Shown: piece after piece, positions 34,265 through 47,200 of the stretch | Position numbering within the stretch: position 1 is the stretch's first letter | Layout: every line of letters begins with the position of its first letter | DNA from: Cinnamomum chago | Taxonomy: Eukaryota; Streptophyta; Magnoliopsida; Laurales; Lauraceae | Assembly (NCBI GenBank): GCA_038049695.1 | Contig: CP142460.1 | Location: 39,985,501 to 40,049,500 of the forward strand | DNA length: 64,000 bases | Direction of reading: 5' to 3' | Program-made: the position numbers and the translations under genes | The notes under the pieces: generated by a model | The model's database searches: none | The model's input: the letters and a program-made list of their open reading frames with translations, nothing else | What the model was told of the DNA's origin: nothing

Positions 34265-35330
34265 GGGAAAATCTTAAATAAGGCCTTACGCCTTTACCTT
34301 ACTTCAAAAAAGGACACAAGCTTCAACACTCTCCAAATGGGGCCCTAAGTCTTCTATGAAGTTTTGAATTAGGGATATTCGACTATTTAAAGGTACTTTT
34401 GAGAATTTTTGAGAGTTGTTAATGCCACGTACCAAACTTCTCCTTCCACATCCCTTTTTTGTATGACTAATATATCACTGTGTGAAATTACCTAAAATAA
34501 CATCCATCAAAACTCTCTCCCTCTACAATTTCTTTCTACACTCACCCACTCCCACCCCAATCCCCCGCCCAGCCACCGTCCCTTCTAGTAGAACCGCTGG
34601 AAGGGGAGAGGGACAGGGAGAGGGCAGCGGTCAAGGCAACGCTGGGTGACGACAGTAGGAGAGGGGGAGAGGGAGAGGGAGAGAGGGTGGCAAATAGAGG
34701 GTGACCGTAGGGGGAGGGAGAGAGACAAGGAGAAGGAGAGGGAGAGAGGGATAGAGGGCAGCGGCAGGGAGAGAGGGAGGGAGGGAGGGCGATAGGGAGA
34801 AGGAGAGGGAAAGAGGGAGAGAGGGCGGCGGGCTTGGCGACGAGTGGAGGGAGGCTATAAGGAGAGGGGGGAAGAGGGGATGTGGGAAAAGAAAATGAGG
34901 GTAGAGGGGGTTATTGTATTTTGGGAAGAATGGGGGTTTGTAGAGAGAAGTTTTGGAAAGGAATGGATGTGGAAGGAGAAGCCTGGTACGTGGCATTAGC
35001 AACTCTCGAATTTTTTCCTGAATTTTTTAATATTCCTCAAATTACCCTTTATTTGAAGTCATGACATGCTTCCAAAAGCCATTACATGCCATAGATCACC
35101 ATGGGAGCATTGCTTGTCGTCAATCACTAGGAGGATGCCGGTGAAGGAATGAAAGAGAAGATGGAGAGTTTTGCTTCAATGAGTAGTAATTTGGGTACTA
35201 AAAAAATTAATGGAAAAGCTTGCCGAAAAAATGCCTTATTGGACAACTAAGGCCACAATTTGAAAAGTTTTGAAACTTGTGTCCTTTCAAAGGAGGCACA
35301 AACTTAAGACCTTAATTGAAATTTTTTTCC
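34265..35330. mobile_element. Foldback-type element with about 90-bp imperfect TIRs and a GGGAGA tract
   Basis: Left (34265-34365) and right (35235-35330) ends are inverted copies sharing GGAAAA.T.T..A.TAAGG, AAAGGACACAAG.TTCAA and CAAAT.GGG/TGGCC.TA. The interior has a long purine tract of GGGAGA/GAGGGA units (34598-34880). A leucine/proline/serine-rich ORF on the minus strand of this tract is compositional and not a gene. TSD not certain. Confidence 0.6.
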
Positions 35331-35419
35331 ATTCTTTAACAAGTACAACACCATGTGTATCTACCACCACAATTTACTCTACCAAGGGATTGGCCATTGG
35401 TACGGTAAATCTGGTGACC

Positions 35420-35864
35420 AACGCCAACTCACTCCTATCTTTTTTTGGTAACCTAGCCAAAGGGATTGGACCCAAGTGAGAGCCCGCACACACAAGGAGA
35501 CAATCTACTCAAGTGGTAAAGGAGCCCACACATACGGGAAGAAAGCCCACACAAGTGGAAAGGAAAGCCCGCACGCATAGAAAGAGGTAGCATACCCAGC
35601 GTTTGAACCTTGGGCGCCAACTCACTCCATCTTTTTTTAGTAACCTAGCCAAAGGAATTGAACCCAAGTGAGAGCCCACACACAAAGGGAGACAATCCAT
35701 TCAAGCGGTAAAGAAGCCCACACATACGGGAAGAAAGCCCACACAAGTGGAAAGGAAAGCCCGCACACGCGGAAAGAGATGGCATACCCAGCGTTGGAGC
35801 CTTGGACAGCCAGGTGAGAATTGCCACTCCTTACCACTCGGGTAATGAGCCTTTCTCTCCCACC
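35420..35864 (-). mobile_element. tRNA-derived SINE with partial tandem duplication
   Basis: On the minus strand the head (35850 downward) reads GGCTCATTACCCGAGTGGTA, a tRNA-Leu/Ser-like A box, then GGTTC/GCTCCAA..GCTGGG, a B-box-like motif, and the tail ends in a short A run (TTTTTTT on the plus strand at 35441 and 35632). The whole is flanked by CACTCCTAT (35430-35438 and 35865-35873), a 9-bp TSD. A roughly 197-bp segment comprising left flank, tail and body is tandemly duplicated (35420-35616, 35617-35810), so only the second unit has the head. It is the same family as 52200-52415. Confidence 0.75.
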
Positions 35865-36092
35865 CACTCCTATTAGAGACGGTTTTGCCAATGTTCTATG
35901 GTATTGTAAGGTTTGGTGCAGGTTTGGGCTAATAAGATTTGACCCAAATAAGGTTTTAGAGTTTTTGGCTGCCTTGCCCCCGCCTTGCCTTGCCTTCGAC
36001 CAAGCACATGCAAAATAGAAGTCGATTTTAAAACCCAAATCATATGATGCCCACATTCAGCAAGAAGACGCCATTGGCGCACGAGAAGATGA

Positions 36093-36118
36093 GTTTTTTA
36101 CACACACATGTATCATAT
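36093..36118 (+). repeat. 26-bp sequence repeated exactly at 37961-37986
   Basis: GTTTTTTACACACACATG followed by TATCATAT occurs at both places, 1.87 kb apart. At the right copy it sits exactly at the junction of a tandem duplication. Confidence 0.9.
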
Positions 36119-37590
36119 GTTAGTTTTATGGTCTCAATACCAAGTATATGATGTAATAAATTGATTAATTTCTTTATTTATCAATACAATCAAGCTTTCC
36201 TTTCATGAGATGAATGGTGTTTAATTATATACTTGCACATAACCAATACAAATGACATAATGGTTCATGAGATGAACCGGAGTCCACAAGTATACTAGAT
36301 GTAATACATGTGTATGGATGAGATCCACATACATGAGACATGTATTGCAAATCTTATACTTAAATATTTTCACAACTAGTGATGAGATTGGGCATTTCAT
36401 CTGACAAGGTTGCAGCACTTTGATCACTATGAGATAGTGTGATTTGTCTCGATCATCGAAATGTAAGATTTTAGATCATGGTGCTGGTACATTGGATGTA
36501 TTGAAGGACCATGAGAAGCACCTTATATACACCGTCTTTATTTTAAGGTCTGCTCTCATAGTTCTCTAGCAATAGGCTCATAATCTTGAGACATTAATGA
36601 ACTCAAGTTTCTATCTATGCATTTGCTTTGAGTCACCAATGAGTGAGGCCAATTGTAGGTCAACACCTCGGTGATTTGGGTACGTGGTAGTAGAGCTGTG
36701 GGAACATTCAATAGTCAAAATGGAATCTATCTTTAATATCCCCTTGTGCCAATTAATGGATTTATCATTGGTAAGTGCGCACCCATTCCGATTAAGAGTT
36801 AATTGGATCGGTATCAAATGATCATTATAATTAATTGGGGCTCAAGGATAATAAGATATGGATCTAATTTGGTGGACAGGTCCAATTGATCCATGAATAT
36901 AGATGGAGGGGCCTACTTGTGGTACTAAGGAAGTTTAGGGTCTTCATTGTAATATATTCCTAAGACTGAAGTGCAATTACATTTATATAGTGGAGTTATT
37001 TGCAATTAACTGTGGGCTCGGATTGCACATGAAATGTGGGGCCGTGTGTCCCAGTTGGAGCCAGCTTTCTAAGGAATCCCTAGTGGTCCCCACGCTAGCC
37101 CAAGTTATTAGAAAGATACTAATTCTACTTGAACTCTAAAATGAATGTTACTATTTCTATTTGAAGTTAGACTTCTAATAGTGGTAATGGTAAGCCACTA
37201 ATTATTAATGGAAGTAGGACTTCTATTTTAATTAGAAAGGAGAAAGCTACTAATTGTTGTGGAAGTAAGACTTCTATGACAACTAGCAAGGGAGAAGTTT
37301 ACTATTTTGTAATGGGAGTTAAACTTCTATTTCAAATAGGAAAAGAGGTGGATTGGAGGGCTATATAAAGAGGAATAAACCCCTCTTGGTCGTGCATAAT
37401 AGTGTGAGCAACTACAGCCCCTTTGTGCAAGTGTTGCACAAGTTCTCTTCCTCTCTAAGTTCTCCTCTCTTTCACCTTTAGTTCCTTAGAGTTACTAGTT
37501 AGATTTTCTCTTTGAGATTCCACCATCTTTTTGAAAAAAGAGATCTAATACGGGTAATAGCGTGGAAGATCAAAAGGTGTTGGAGATTCT
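36118..37590. mobile_element. Rearranged copia-like LTR-type repeat
   Basis: 36118-36400 (starting TGTTAGTTTTATGG) is the inverted equivalent of the 9363-9639 terminal repeat. 37040-37590 (GTCCCAGTTGGAGCCAGCTTTC, a CTATATAAAGAGG TATA box at about 37361, and a leader with AGCGTGGAAGATC) is the direct equivalent of 8951-9320. Between them are 600 bp of sequence of the type seen in copia-like LTRs. The two modules are thus in opposite relative orientation to the 8702-9639 copy. No ORF. Confidence 0.5.
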
Positions 37591-37880
37591 GAATTGGATA
37601 GTGAATGTGTTCATCATAAAAGGAAAGAACTCAAATTCTCCATTAGAGCACTACAAAGCTCCAAAGGTATATCTACATCCTTGTATGCTGTAGATTTCGT
37701 GGTTGCATGTTTTGGTGCTGTTTTCTATCTTTTAGATAGTATATATTGCTGTACATGATTTATGAGTTTGAGGAAATGCATCCTGAATTGAGTTTGTTGC
37801 CTTCTAGTTTATTGATCCCTGCATCAAGTGGGTCAAAAAGTTTTTGAAACCTATATGAAAGGCCCACCTATTTTCCAACA

Positions 37881-38061
37881 TCATATTGGATAGGGTATGA
37901 TGTGTATGTAGCCTATGTTTTAGTGTCGGATATCATAGCCCAAATCAATTTGAGAAAGCAGTTTTTTACACACACATGTATCATATTGGATAGGGTATGA
38001 TGTGTATGTAGCCTATGTTTTAGTGTCGGATATCATAGCCCAAATCAATTTGAGAAAGCAG
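37881..38061 (+). repeat. Tandem duplication with filler
   Basis: An 81-bp block starting TCATATTGGATAGGGTATG and ending TTGAGAAAGCAG occurs at 37881-37961 and again at 37981-38061, identical by eye. The 19-bp spacer between them is a copy of sequence at 36094-36112. Confidence 0.9.
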
Positions 38062-38243
38062 TGTTTTTAGTCTACTACATTCAGAAACAAGTTAAAACTT
38101 ACAGCTTAAACTAAAGGGAGCAGTTTTAAGTGTAATAATCCACGAGTAAGAGCAATAATTGCTGCTGTTGCTAGAACCGAAACAATGCCTCTTGAAACAC
38201 ATTAAAAAGTAAATTCCGCTGCATCCAAAGATAATTGGCTAGA
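38062..38243. other. 3' flank of the MAPDA gene
   Basis: Non-coding sequence just downstream of the stop codon of the minus-strand gene; it probably holds its 3' UTR. No poly(A) signal is obvious. Confidence 0.4.
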
Positions 38244-41200
38244 CTAACCATGTGCTACGAAAGAATTACCATGTGCAGCTTCATCAATGGAATCTTGTAG
38301 CATAAATTTTCTTGAGGCAGAATCAAATCTCTCTTTCAGAGTCGTCTTCACATAATCCTCTGCAAAGATGAAATCGATTGCACTCTGCGCCAGATGAAAC
38401 ATTTCGGCCTTTCCAAGTCCTTGACAAGCAAGCAGGAATAAATGAAGTCATTTACATAGAATATTTATTCTATAATAAAAGTCTGGATCAGCTACCTACC
38501 AAAAGTTGAGGCGGCGAGGGCATATTCCTGGGTAAGACTGGTAGAGAATACTCCTGAATCATCAGTGCACAGGAGCAGTGGATGACTTGCATTGTAAAGA
38601 TCAACTGCACAATCAATATATTTGTCATCGATGGCTCTGGTGCATAGTAGCCCAGCTTTAGGATGAGCCAACAATCTTGTTGATTAAATTCAACAATCTG
38701 TTTCAAACAATTTTATGTAAAATAAACAGGTAATCCAGAGAGGGAAAAAAGGTTCAGCAGTTAAAATGGTTGAAACACTTCAATTAAAGCAACATCAACA
38801 CTTGCTGATCTGTTTGGTTGTCTTCCAATTGACTGGTCCCAACTGATCAATGATTAGCTAGTCTCATGGCTAAAGGGCGCACATCAATCCAAGCTGTGTG
38901 TGGAATAATAGAAAGGAAGATAAAGGTGGTCATACCGAAATGATGATCATTTATGGAAGACACGGATCGAGTCATGACATTAGATGATAAACAAATCTCT
39001 ACCTGCGTGAATGTCGTGAATAGCACAAGCATGAGACCAACAAAAAATAAACAAATAAATAATATAACACAAGCATGACACAGCAGCAGATTAAAAGTAA
39101 ATTTAGGTAACATGATTGACAGGTATCATGGGAAAGAAGAATTATATGATCCTGGGTGCAAAGGACAACTTGTTTAACATCATCAGGCCTTGAACCTGTA
39201 ACTCAGTTTGCACAGAAGCGGACACTGCAATGGGAGTATGAAGATATCCAAGTTAGAGAGTGACAAAGCAGCACCTCCCATGTGTTAGTGATTCCAGGGG
39301 GAGGCAGGAGTAGGAACAATATTATGAACGATGTCGATTTGTAGGAAGTGGCAGTGATAATTGTGAGAAGGCTGCAGTAACTAGTATTTACATTAGTAGG
39401 GGGCAGCTGATCCATGAAGTTGATCTGATGCTCTACCTAGTCCATAGTAAATAAAGGATAGCCAAACAAATTACATGATTGAGGGCCATTTTACCCTTTG
39501 TAAAGATTTGGGCCTTTACATAGAACATCGGGGACAGCCCCTGCGGGTTTTTACGAGTGGGAGTGGGATTGGGATTGAGAGAAGAGACGACAGTTAAGGG
39601 TCCTTAGCAAAATAAGTTAGATTGTGAATCAACAACATACATAGCTCGAGATATGGATAAATAGCAAATCCAATAAAAGGTATGAAAGAAAAATGGGAAA
39701 AAAAGGGGGGCATTGGCTTGACAATCTCAATTACAACTTGTCAACAGCAATCTCACTGTCTCCACCGAAAAAAAAAGAGCTAAGGCCGAACATAGTATAT
39801 CTTACTGGAATCTTTGATGCCTTCAAACATCGCCACTCTTCTTCTCCAAGACAACAAGCATGCCCTATCCTGTGGGGGTGAAATTCCAGCATTGCTTGGA
39901 TTTCCTTCTGGTTAGGCACCTACATTTGCTAAGTTGTGAAAATAAACTAGTCAATGTTGCTTAAATCACAATAGAGGATATAGAATATTTGCCACACTAT
40001 TCAAGTTGAGGGCTTTGAAAAAATTGCGGCACCATACCTCCCCACAATGAAGAGTTACCCGAAGACCTTGTTCTTTAGCATACTCTAATGGTGGAACAAA
40101 AGTTTGCCTGAAATAATGAGAAACATAATGTCAAATTATCTTTCTACAGGAATTAGGCCATGATGCATCATTGCATATAAAGTGGGCCTATGTTTCAACA
40201 ATATCGATAAGTGGCATGACAGATACAAACAATCCTAATTCCAGATTTGTAGATCACAGCCATTCAACTTTCATTGAAAATATGCTTTCAAGTGTTAAAA
40301 GAAAAAAGTTGATATGAAATGTAGTTGGAAAATGCTAACGACCAGGTATATAGTATCTTCCAATCTGAAAGGTTATTAGCATAATAGACCAACGATATGG
40401 ATTATTGCATCATGCAAACCATACACAAATTAATGCATCAGGACCCCATGATTCATCATCTTTCTTCAGTTACTCGTAGCAGACAATAATTGAATTTTCT
40501 TGGGAACTCATTGGAGTACTTACCATTGCCCCACCACAGGATTGCCAGAAAGGTCAATACCAACTACTCCCAAATCCCTCATTTCCAATGCCAACTGAAC
40601 CTATTACTTACAATGGAATAATCATTGGTGTAAGATATCCTGTCTTCGAAACCCATATGAATAACCATAGAGAAGCATTTCTGAAACCAAAATAGAAGAA
40701 GTTTTATGGATCATGTTCCTTCGACATACTGTTTCCAAGGCTGACGCAGTGGTCTCACGACGGTCAATGCTAAGAAGAAGTCGAACGTGTATTTTTCTCC
40801 TCTCTTTTCCTGTACATGCACCATTTACACATGGAGAGAGTCTAGAATTCTCAGGGTTCTGGTAAGAAGATATCAAGGAGACATCAACTGCATTGACAGC
40901 CCTTAAACCATCTACTACTGCTTCCATGTAAGAGCGCTTGCTCATTCCAACAGCTTCATTCTTCTGTAGAAGAAAAAAGGGGATATTATTTCACATGGCT
41001 GCTGCTGGTGCAACACACCAGAATTGCAAGAAATTATATGCTCTTAACCAAATGATATATAAGCGTTTTAAAGGCTTAAGCTTCTCATGTGGAATCCATG
41101 ACCATTGATTTACTTTATTGATATTTCTTGCTTGATAAAGAATTTTAGTAAAAAAGCAAATAAAACACAATAATGAGGGGGTTAAGCATAAAGGTGATGG

Positions 41201-44200
41201 AAAGCCCTGCAAGCATTACATTGATAAGGAATCTTCAATAAAAAAGAGAAGAACTACTCACCCCTAATCAGTGCATCCACAATTACATTTGACACATAAG
41301 GAAATACAAATGTATGTAACACGTTTCAAAAGGGTCAGCACCTTAGATATGATAAAGGATAAATCTGATGGTTTCATATCCTTTACCTTGGATTGATAAT
41401 ATCCTAACAATAATCCAGATTATAAGATCATATACATGCACTAATGCCTTGGATTATTGCATGGTTCCCTTTCGCAAATCTATTTGCAGAGTATTGACCC
41501 CCAGGGTTCAGTTGTACCACTGGATGGATCATACAGTTATGGTTTATCAAAATTGTCCCATGATAACACAGCCTGGGGTCACTGGACCACTGACCCCACA
41601 ACGAACAAACCCATGATTAGATGATGCTAAGTATGTTCTAAGCTCAAGGATAACATGATTCCTCCAGAATCACATCCTAAGGCGGGAAAGCGTAGTTCAA
41701 TGTATATAGTGACGGAGCCAGGATTTTCATTTAGGGGGGCAAGAATTTCTCTTAACGAGGAATTTGAAAAAGAATAAAAAGATTATTAAATTATATGCCA
41801 AAACTATTATTAAATTATAATGGGTACAAAGAGTTAAACACTAATTATTACATTATACCTCAAAAATGTTAAAAAAGTTGAATTTAGATTGCTTCTTATA
41901 TTCAACAATGTTAAAAAATGGGTACAAAAGTTTAGAGCAGAATTCTAAATTGTATAAGTTTTTTCTTTTTTTCTTTTTTTTTTGCTATGTTGGGCAACTT
42001 GTCAATAGTGATATTTTCAACGTGAAGACCTAGGCATTGATCCCTGGGCATGTGTGTGAAACTTGTGCCAACACCAACTGGCCATGAGTGTGTTGGCTAT
42101 AATCTTAGCATTCTTACAAATGAGTATATGATTATAATGAAAAAATCAAATTAAATAATTCTGTAGATCAGAATATGGGGTTGACATTTAAAAAAGTCTT
42201 GATTTTGACCCATTGTTAAGAGCTCAAATCCTTCTAAAACTTTATAAAAAATCACTAACTTTGATGAAACCTTTGTCATGTAATTAGTATAAAAACTTTT
42301 AAGCACCTCTATCTATAGTAAGCCACATGAAATTTCTTACTTACAAATTAAATTAGATCTAATTTAATCCAGATTTTAAATTAAAATATTATAAATTTAG
42401 ATTTTGATAAGAAATGAAACGAGTTGTGCTTATTATGAATTTCAAACTTTGAGAGGATTAGGACTCTATGCTTAATAATGGGAAGAAAAAGAAAAAAATA
42501 AAAGAAGAAAAATCATAGCATAATGCATATCTTATTGGTGATTTGATGAGTTTTATTTTTTATGAGAGTAAAAGACCAAAATCCCCTTATGTATTTTAAA
42601 AGTTTTCTTCTTTACTAAGAAAAAAAAAAAAAGATAATTGAGGGGCAAATAAGAGAAAAAGAAAATTTGAGAAGCAAAAGGATAAGATCAAAATCTACTG
42701 TTGGATATGCTTTCTCCTATTATGTAGGGAAGGAAAAGTTGAGGCTCCGTCCCTGAATGTATACATAACATACCTTTGGAGTTGTCCGCAGCTCCAAATA
42801 AACAACATTCTCAGCAGCAAAATCCTCAACAACCTGTGACAAAAAATAGATGCATGGATCAACGTGTGCTCCAGAAATCATGCTGGACTTGTTCTCACAT
42901 TAAAATGAACATTAAAATTGTATAATGGACATACTTCCTTGGTTATTCTTGTCACGGTTTCATGGTCAGTAGTAAGTGTATGAATCAAATCAAACAACCT
43001 AAAGCACTCAGTCAAAGAGCGGACTTCTGCCAAATAAAAAATAAAAATTCATGAGATACAAGGTATGGCGCTTCCTTGAATATCATAAATAAGTCATAAA
43101 GTAACTATATGATCAAGAGTAATGAGCTTATACGAGTGAGGTCCAACTAAAAAGCACTCAGATACATATCTTATGATCCAGAAAGTGTAAGTAATTACAA
43201 CAAGTGATACCATACATTTTAATTTTTTTTCCCAGGCATTAAATTGGTGAAATCTACATCAATATGGATGAAACACAGAGTATATCTTCTGAAAATACAG
43301 TGATGCATACCAGTTTTGGAACCTACCAATATATGGTCCAATACCACTATAAGAGGCTCCTGGTTCAATAGTACAAAAACCATTTCTCTGATGGTACCGT
43401 CACGCATATTCTTTGTTAATTATGGACCTTTGTAATATTATATTTACCACATGTTTACAAGTGTTAGAAATAGATGATAGTTTTCTTTGCTTTGCTTTTT
43501 TGTTTCATTCCTATTTTGGCGCAGCCTATCCGTTGTAAGGCCCATCAGATCAATAGTATGGATGACAGAGTGAAGTAGCGCAGGGGAGAAGGAGGATAGC
43601 CAACAGGCTAAACTCCAAGCCAATGGCTTAGAGACAGGGATCCATGGGATCGAAAATGTCTTGGTCTCACACCACAGACAAATAACCAGGAGAAGAAATT
43701 TTATTAATCAATGTCTTGTCCCTAAAGAGGGATTACAATCCTTTATATAGACTCATACTTAAACCTATTCTTAGAAACAAATCAAATTGAAATAATCTCT
43801 AAAACAAAAGAAGAAGAAACCTTCTAATTAATCTCATACGTATCCTTAAAATTCAGCTAATACTAAAATAGATACTCTTGCACGATTTGAAGATCTTTTT
43901 ATGGGCTTGGGCCCAATATGATTTGAAGATCTTTTTATGGGCTTGGGCCCAATGGACTGCCAAACTAAGGATCTGGCCTGCATCAATTCCCCCCCCTTGG
44001 AGAGAACTCGTCCTCGAGTTCAGTAGATGACCGCCTGGGTTGAAGATCAAACACACAAACTTTCGATCCTCCTGTGGATCTTCATATGGTGTGTAAGCTT
44101 CACTTAAACATTTACTCCACGAAAATTTTAGATATTGCCTATTTTGATGGTGGGAGTTTGCAAGGACTTGTGCTCGAACAAATTAATGCTTTGATTTCTG

Positions 44201-47200
44201 AAGTTGTACCATCTGTTCACAATCTCTTGATATCAAGAGTTGATTCCCGAAAATGAAATCAATGTGGGGAATCTCAACAATTTGATCTTCTTTTTCATCC
44301 TTCGAAACAATAGCCTGTGGTTTTGATGATTTAATTGGCTCTTCAGGAATTAAACATATGATGAAATCTACCAGTCGATTAGGCTCTTGGTTGACTACTT
44401 TCAATTCTTCAAAGTCCCCCTTTTCTTCCTTCGGTGCTTGCACTTGCTTCAAAGTCCGCCTTTTCTTCCTTCGGTGCCCAAGTCAACCTTTCCAATTCAT
44501 TGGCATATTGTTTGACGGACAATTTCATTGTGTCAAAGTCAGATACTGCACAAAATGGCCAATGGGCTTCAAATTGGCTTCCACTGGTCGGGAGAATGGA
44601 TCTCATCCAAGTATGTGCTTGTCCTCCAGTAGTAATTTCATTTCATTCCATGTCGGTGGCTATTGATACAACTGGCATTCTACTTCTTTACACCATGCTT
44701 GTGCATCTCCTAGAAGCTTTCTTTTGGCATAAGCTTTACATGAATGACCTTTTAATTGACGCCATGTAAAATACTCTTCAAGTACTTTAATCCAATTCAA
44801 GAAGACATGGATCTTTATTTCCATAAAAAAAATGGAACTTCTGGAGCTTCTTTATAAACCATGTTTAAGATTTTACCTGGATGATCAATGACCAATGAGT
44901 TACAACAAGGGGTTGTTTTGCTGCTTAGAAGTGCTGGATGAAGTAGCTGAATCAGTAAAGACACCCAAATGGATCGGGTTGAGCCCACCTGACCTGCTTG
45001 CGAACAAAGCATGAACCCCTAATAAAAACTTGTTGGATCCAAGTTTGGACTATAGGTTATGGCCCTGGTTGTTTTTTTTTTTTCCTAGTGGGCTGGACTT
45101 AGGGTCGGACATAGGTCAGGCCAAAACTGCCAAAATGCCTGGCATGTGTGAGGGAAGGCCCCGTTTTTTTTCTGTTGTTGCTGGCGGGTCAGGCTTGACC
45201 CCAACTAAGGCCCAGGAGGTGGCCCAGAACTAATGTCCAGAGACGTGGCCTGCTGCTCAGTTGAGTGGAATGGTCCACGTGGGGTCCTATGGCCTCATGC
45301 TTGTTGCAGTGAAGAGGAGAACACAAAAAAAAAAAAAAAAAAAAAAAACCCAAGGGTTTTGTTCCCTTTTTTTGCTTCGACGAAAAGGGGCTACTGTCCC
45401 TTACTCCTACTGAAGAGGAAAGAAGAGGAGAGGCTGGCGATGTGGAAGGGGCCGGTTGGTAGCAGCACTGCAGGTGGAGGGCGGCGGAGCTGTCAACGGC
45501 AATGAGAATCGACTATGATTGGGAATTTGGGGCTTTGTGGTGGGACAGATTCAGGTTTTCGAGAACAGCTGGGGATGGGGTTCGATTGGCCTAGGGGATT
45601 TGGGCTGCTAGGGGAAGGTTATGATTTGTGTTTTGGGATCGATTATTGTTGCCGATTAGGGAAGTGGTGCAGGGACTGGTCAATTGAGGGATTGGATTCC
45701 AACGGTGTTGACTTTGGGACTGTCGGTGGCGCGGGGAAGGGGAGTGGGGTTCAGATGGTTTTGTGTGAGGCAAGGGCTGGGGTGGTTTGGACGAATGGGC
45801 TGATGGGAAGGAGTGGGGATCTCGATTTCAGATTTTGGTTTCTCTCTTTTTTTTTCCTAATCTGGGTTAGGGTGATTGAGACAGTGGGTTTGGTGCGACT
45901 GAGGATGGAGTTGGGTAGGGTGTCGGTGATGTGGGTAGGTTCGGTCGGCAGGGGTTTGAGTGAGAATGAAGGGATGTGGTTAGGATTTTGATTTAGGACT
46001 TTTGGGGTGAGAAATTTGTGGGATTTCCCTTTTTTTTTCCTGAGGTTTGAGTTAGGGACTGTTGACAGAGATGAAGATGGGTTTCGGATGTGGGGGCTCT
46101 AGGATATCGATTGGGGCTGGAATTTCGGATGTAGGGTTTTCTCTGTTGGGATTTTCGGATGTGCAGGGTCGTTTATGGTGATGGTTGAAAATGATGATGA
46201 TGAAGAAAGATGATGATTGATGAGGAAAGGGCTTGGAGGTATAGGGATTTGGTGGAGGTGGCTTTTTTTTTTTTTTTTTTTTTTTTTCAAATTGGTGGTT
46301 GCTGTGATGGGTGGATGGAAGGGGTGTGATGATAGAAGATAAATAGGGGATCACGGCTTACCTCGAATCGGCGATCTGGACAACGATCCGAGATCGGATC
46401 TTCGCTCTAATACCAATTGAAGCAGCGCAGGGGAGAAGGAAGATAGCCAACGGGCAAAACTCCAAGCCAATGGCTTAGGGATAGGGATCCATGGGATCGA
46501 AAACGTCTTGGTCTCACACCACAGACAAATAACCAGGAGAAGAAATTTTATTAATCAATGCCTTGTCCCTAAAGAGGGATTACAATCCTTTATATAGACT
46601 CATACTTAAACCTATTCTTAGAAACAAATCGAATTGAAATAATCTCTAAAACAAAAGAAGATAAAAGCTTCTAATTAATCTCATAAGTATCCCTAAAATT
46701 CAGCTAATACTAAAATAGATACTCTTGCACTATTTGAAGATCTTTTTATGGGCTTGGGCCCAATGGACTGCCAGGCCAAGGATCTGGCCTGCATCATAGA
46801 GTAATGAATTATGAAATGCACTTGTACATGATCAAGGCCTGAGGATCCTTAGTCAAGGACTGTTCATTTCCCAATTAATCACTAGGTAAGATCTTGGCAG
46901 CCTCTGTCAAGTAGCTTCAAATCTAATGTTGATCATAGTTATCATTCATTGAAAGGGGAATAAAAATATCAAAGTTTGCCAATGAAATCAACAAATTTGA
47001 TCTTGATTAAAGTTGTCAGACTGCCTCTAAAATAAACACATCAAAGTTTCCGCTGTTTTGGTGTTTCATTTAAAAAAAAAAAGAAATAGCGAAAATAAAT
47101 AAATAAATACTGACATAACATACATGTTTGCATCATTTGACACAACATACTTATTTCAATTTTCATTAGTTCGTTCATTCCATCAAATTAAGTTTGAGTC

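Larger units (their letters stand above)
43571..46796 (-). mobile_element. Non-autonomous LTR retrotransposon in MAPDA intron 2
   Basis: On the minus strand: 5' LTR 46418-46796 (TGATGCAGGCC...GCTGCTTCA), 2-nt spacer, primer-binding site TGGTATTAGAGC (about 46404-46415, tRNA-iMet type), a 2.4-kb internal region, a purine tract of nine G plus AAT (complement of 43986-43997), and 3' LTR 43571-43985. The flanks CAGAG (43566-43570) and TAGAG (46797-46801) are a 5-bp duplication with one mismatch. The 3' LTR is longer because of an internal tandem duplication (ATTTGAAGATCTTTTTATGG units at 43889 and 43920). LTRs look about 95% alike. It lies in the same orientation as MAPDA. No pol is seen. Confidence 0.92.

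Noticed and set aside
34631-35002. 123-codon minus-strand ORF rich in Leu/Pro/Ser
   Set aside because: It is the translation of a GGGAGA purine tract inside a TIR element; composition only, no motif.
35821-35850. tRNA gene
   Set aside because: A-box and B-box similarity without cloverleaf arms; followed by a SINE body and A tail.
45515-45991. 158-codon plus-strand ORF
   Set aside because: Gly/Trp/Val-rich low-complexity reading, antisense inside an LTR element; no family resemblance.
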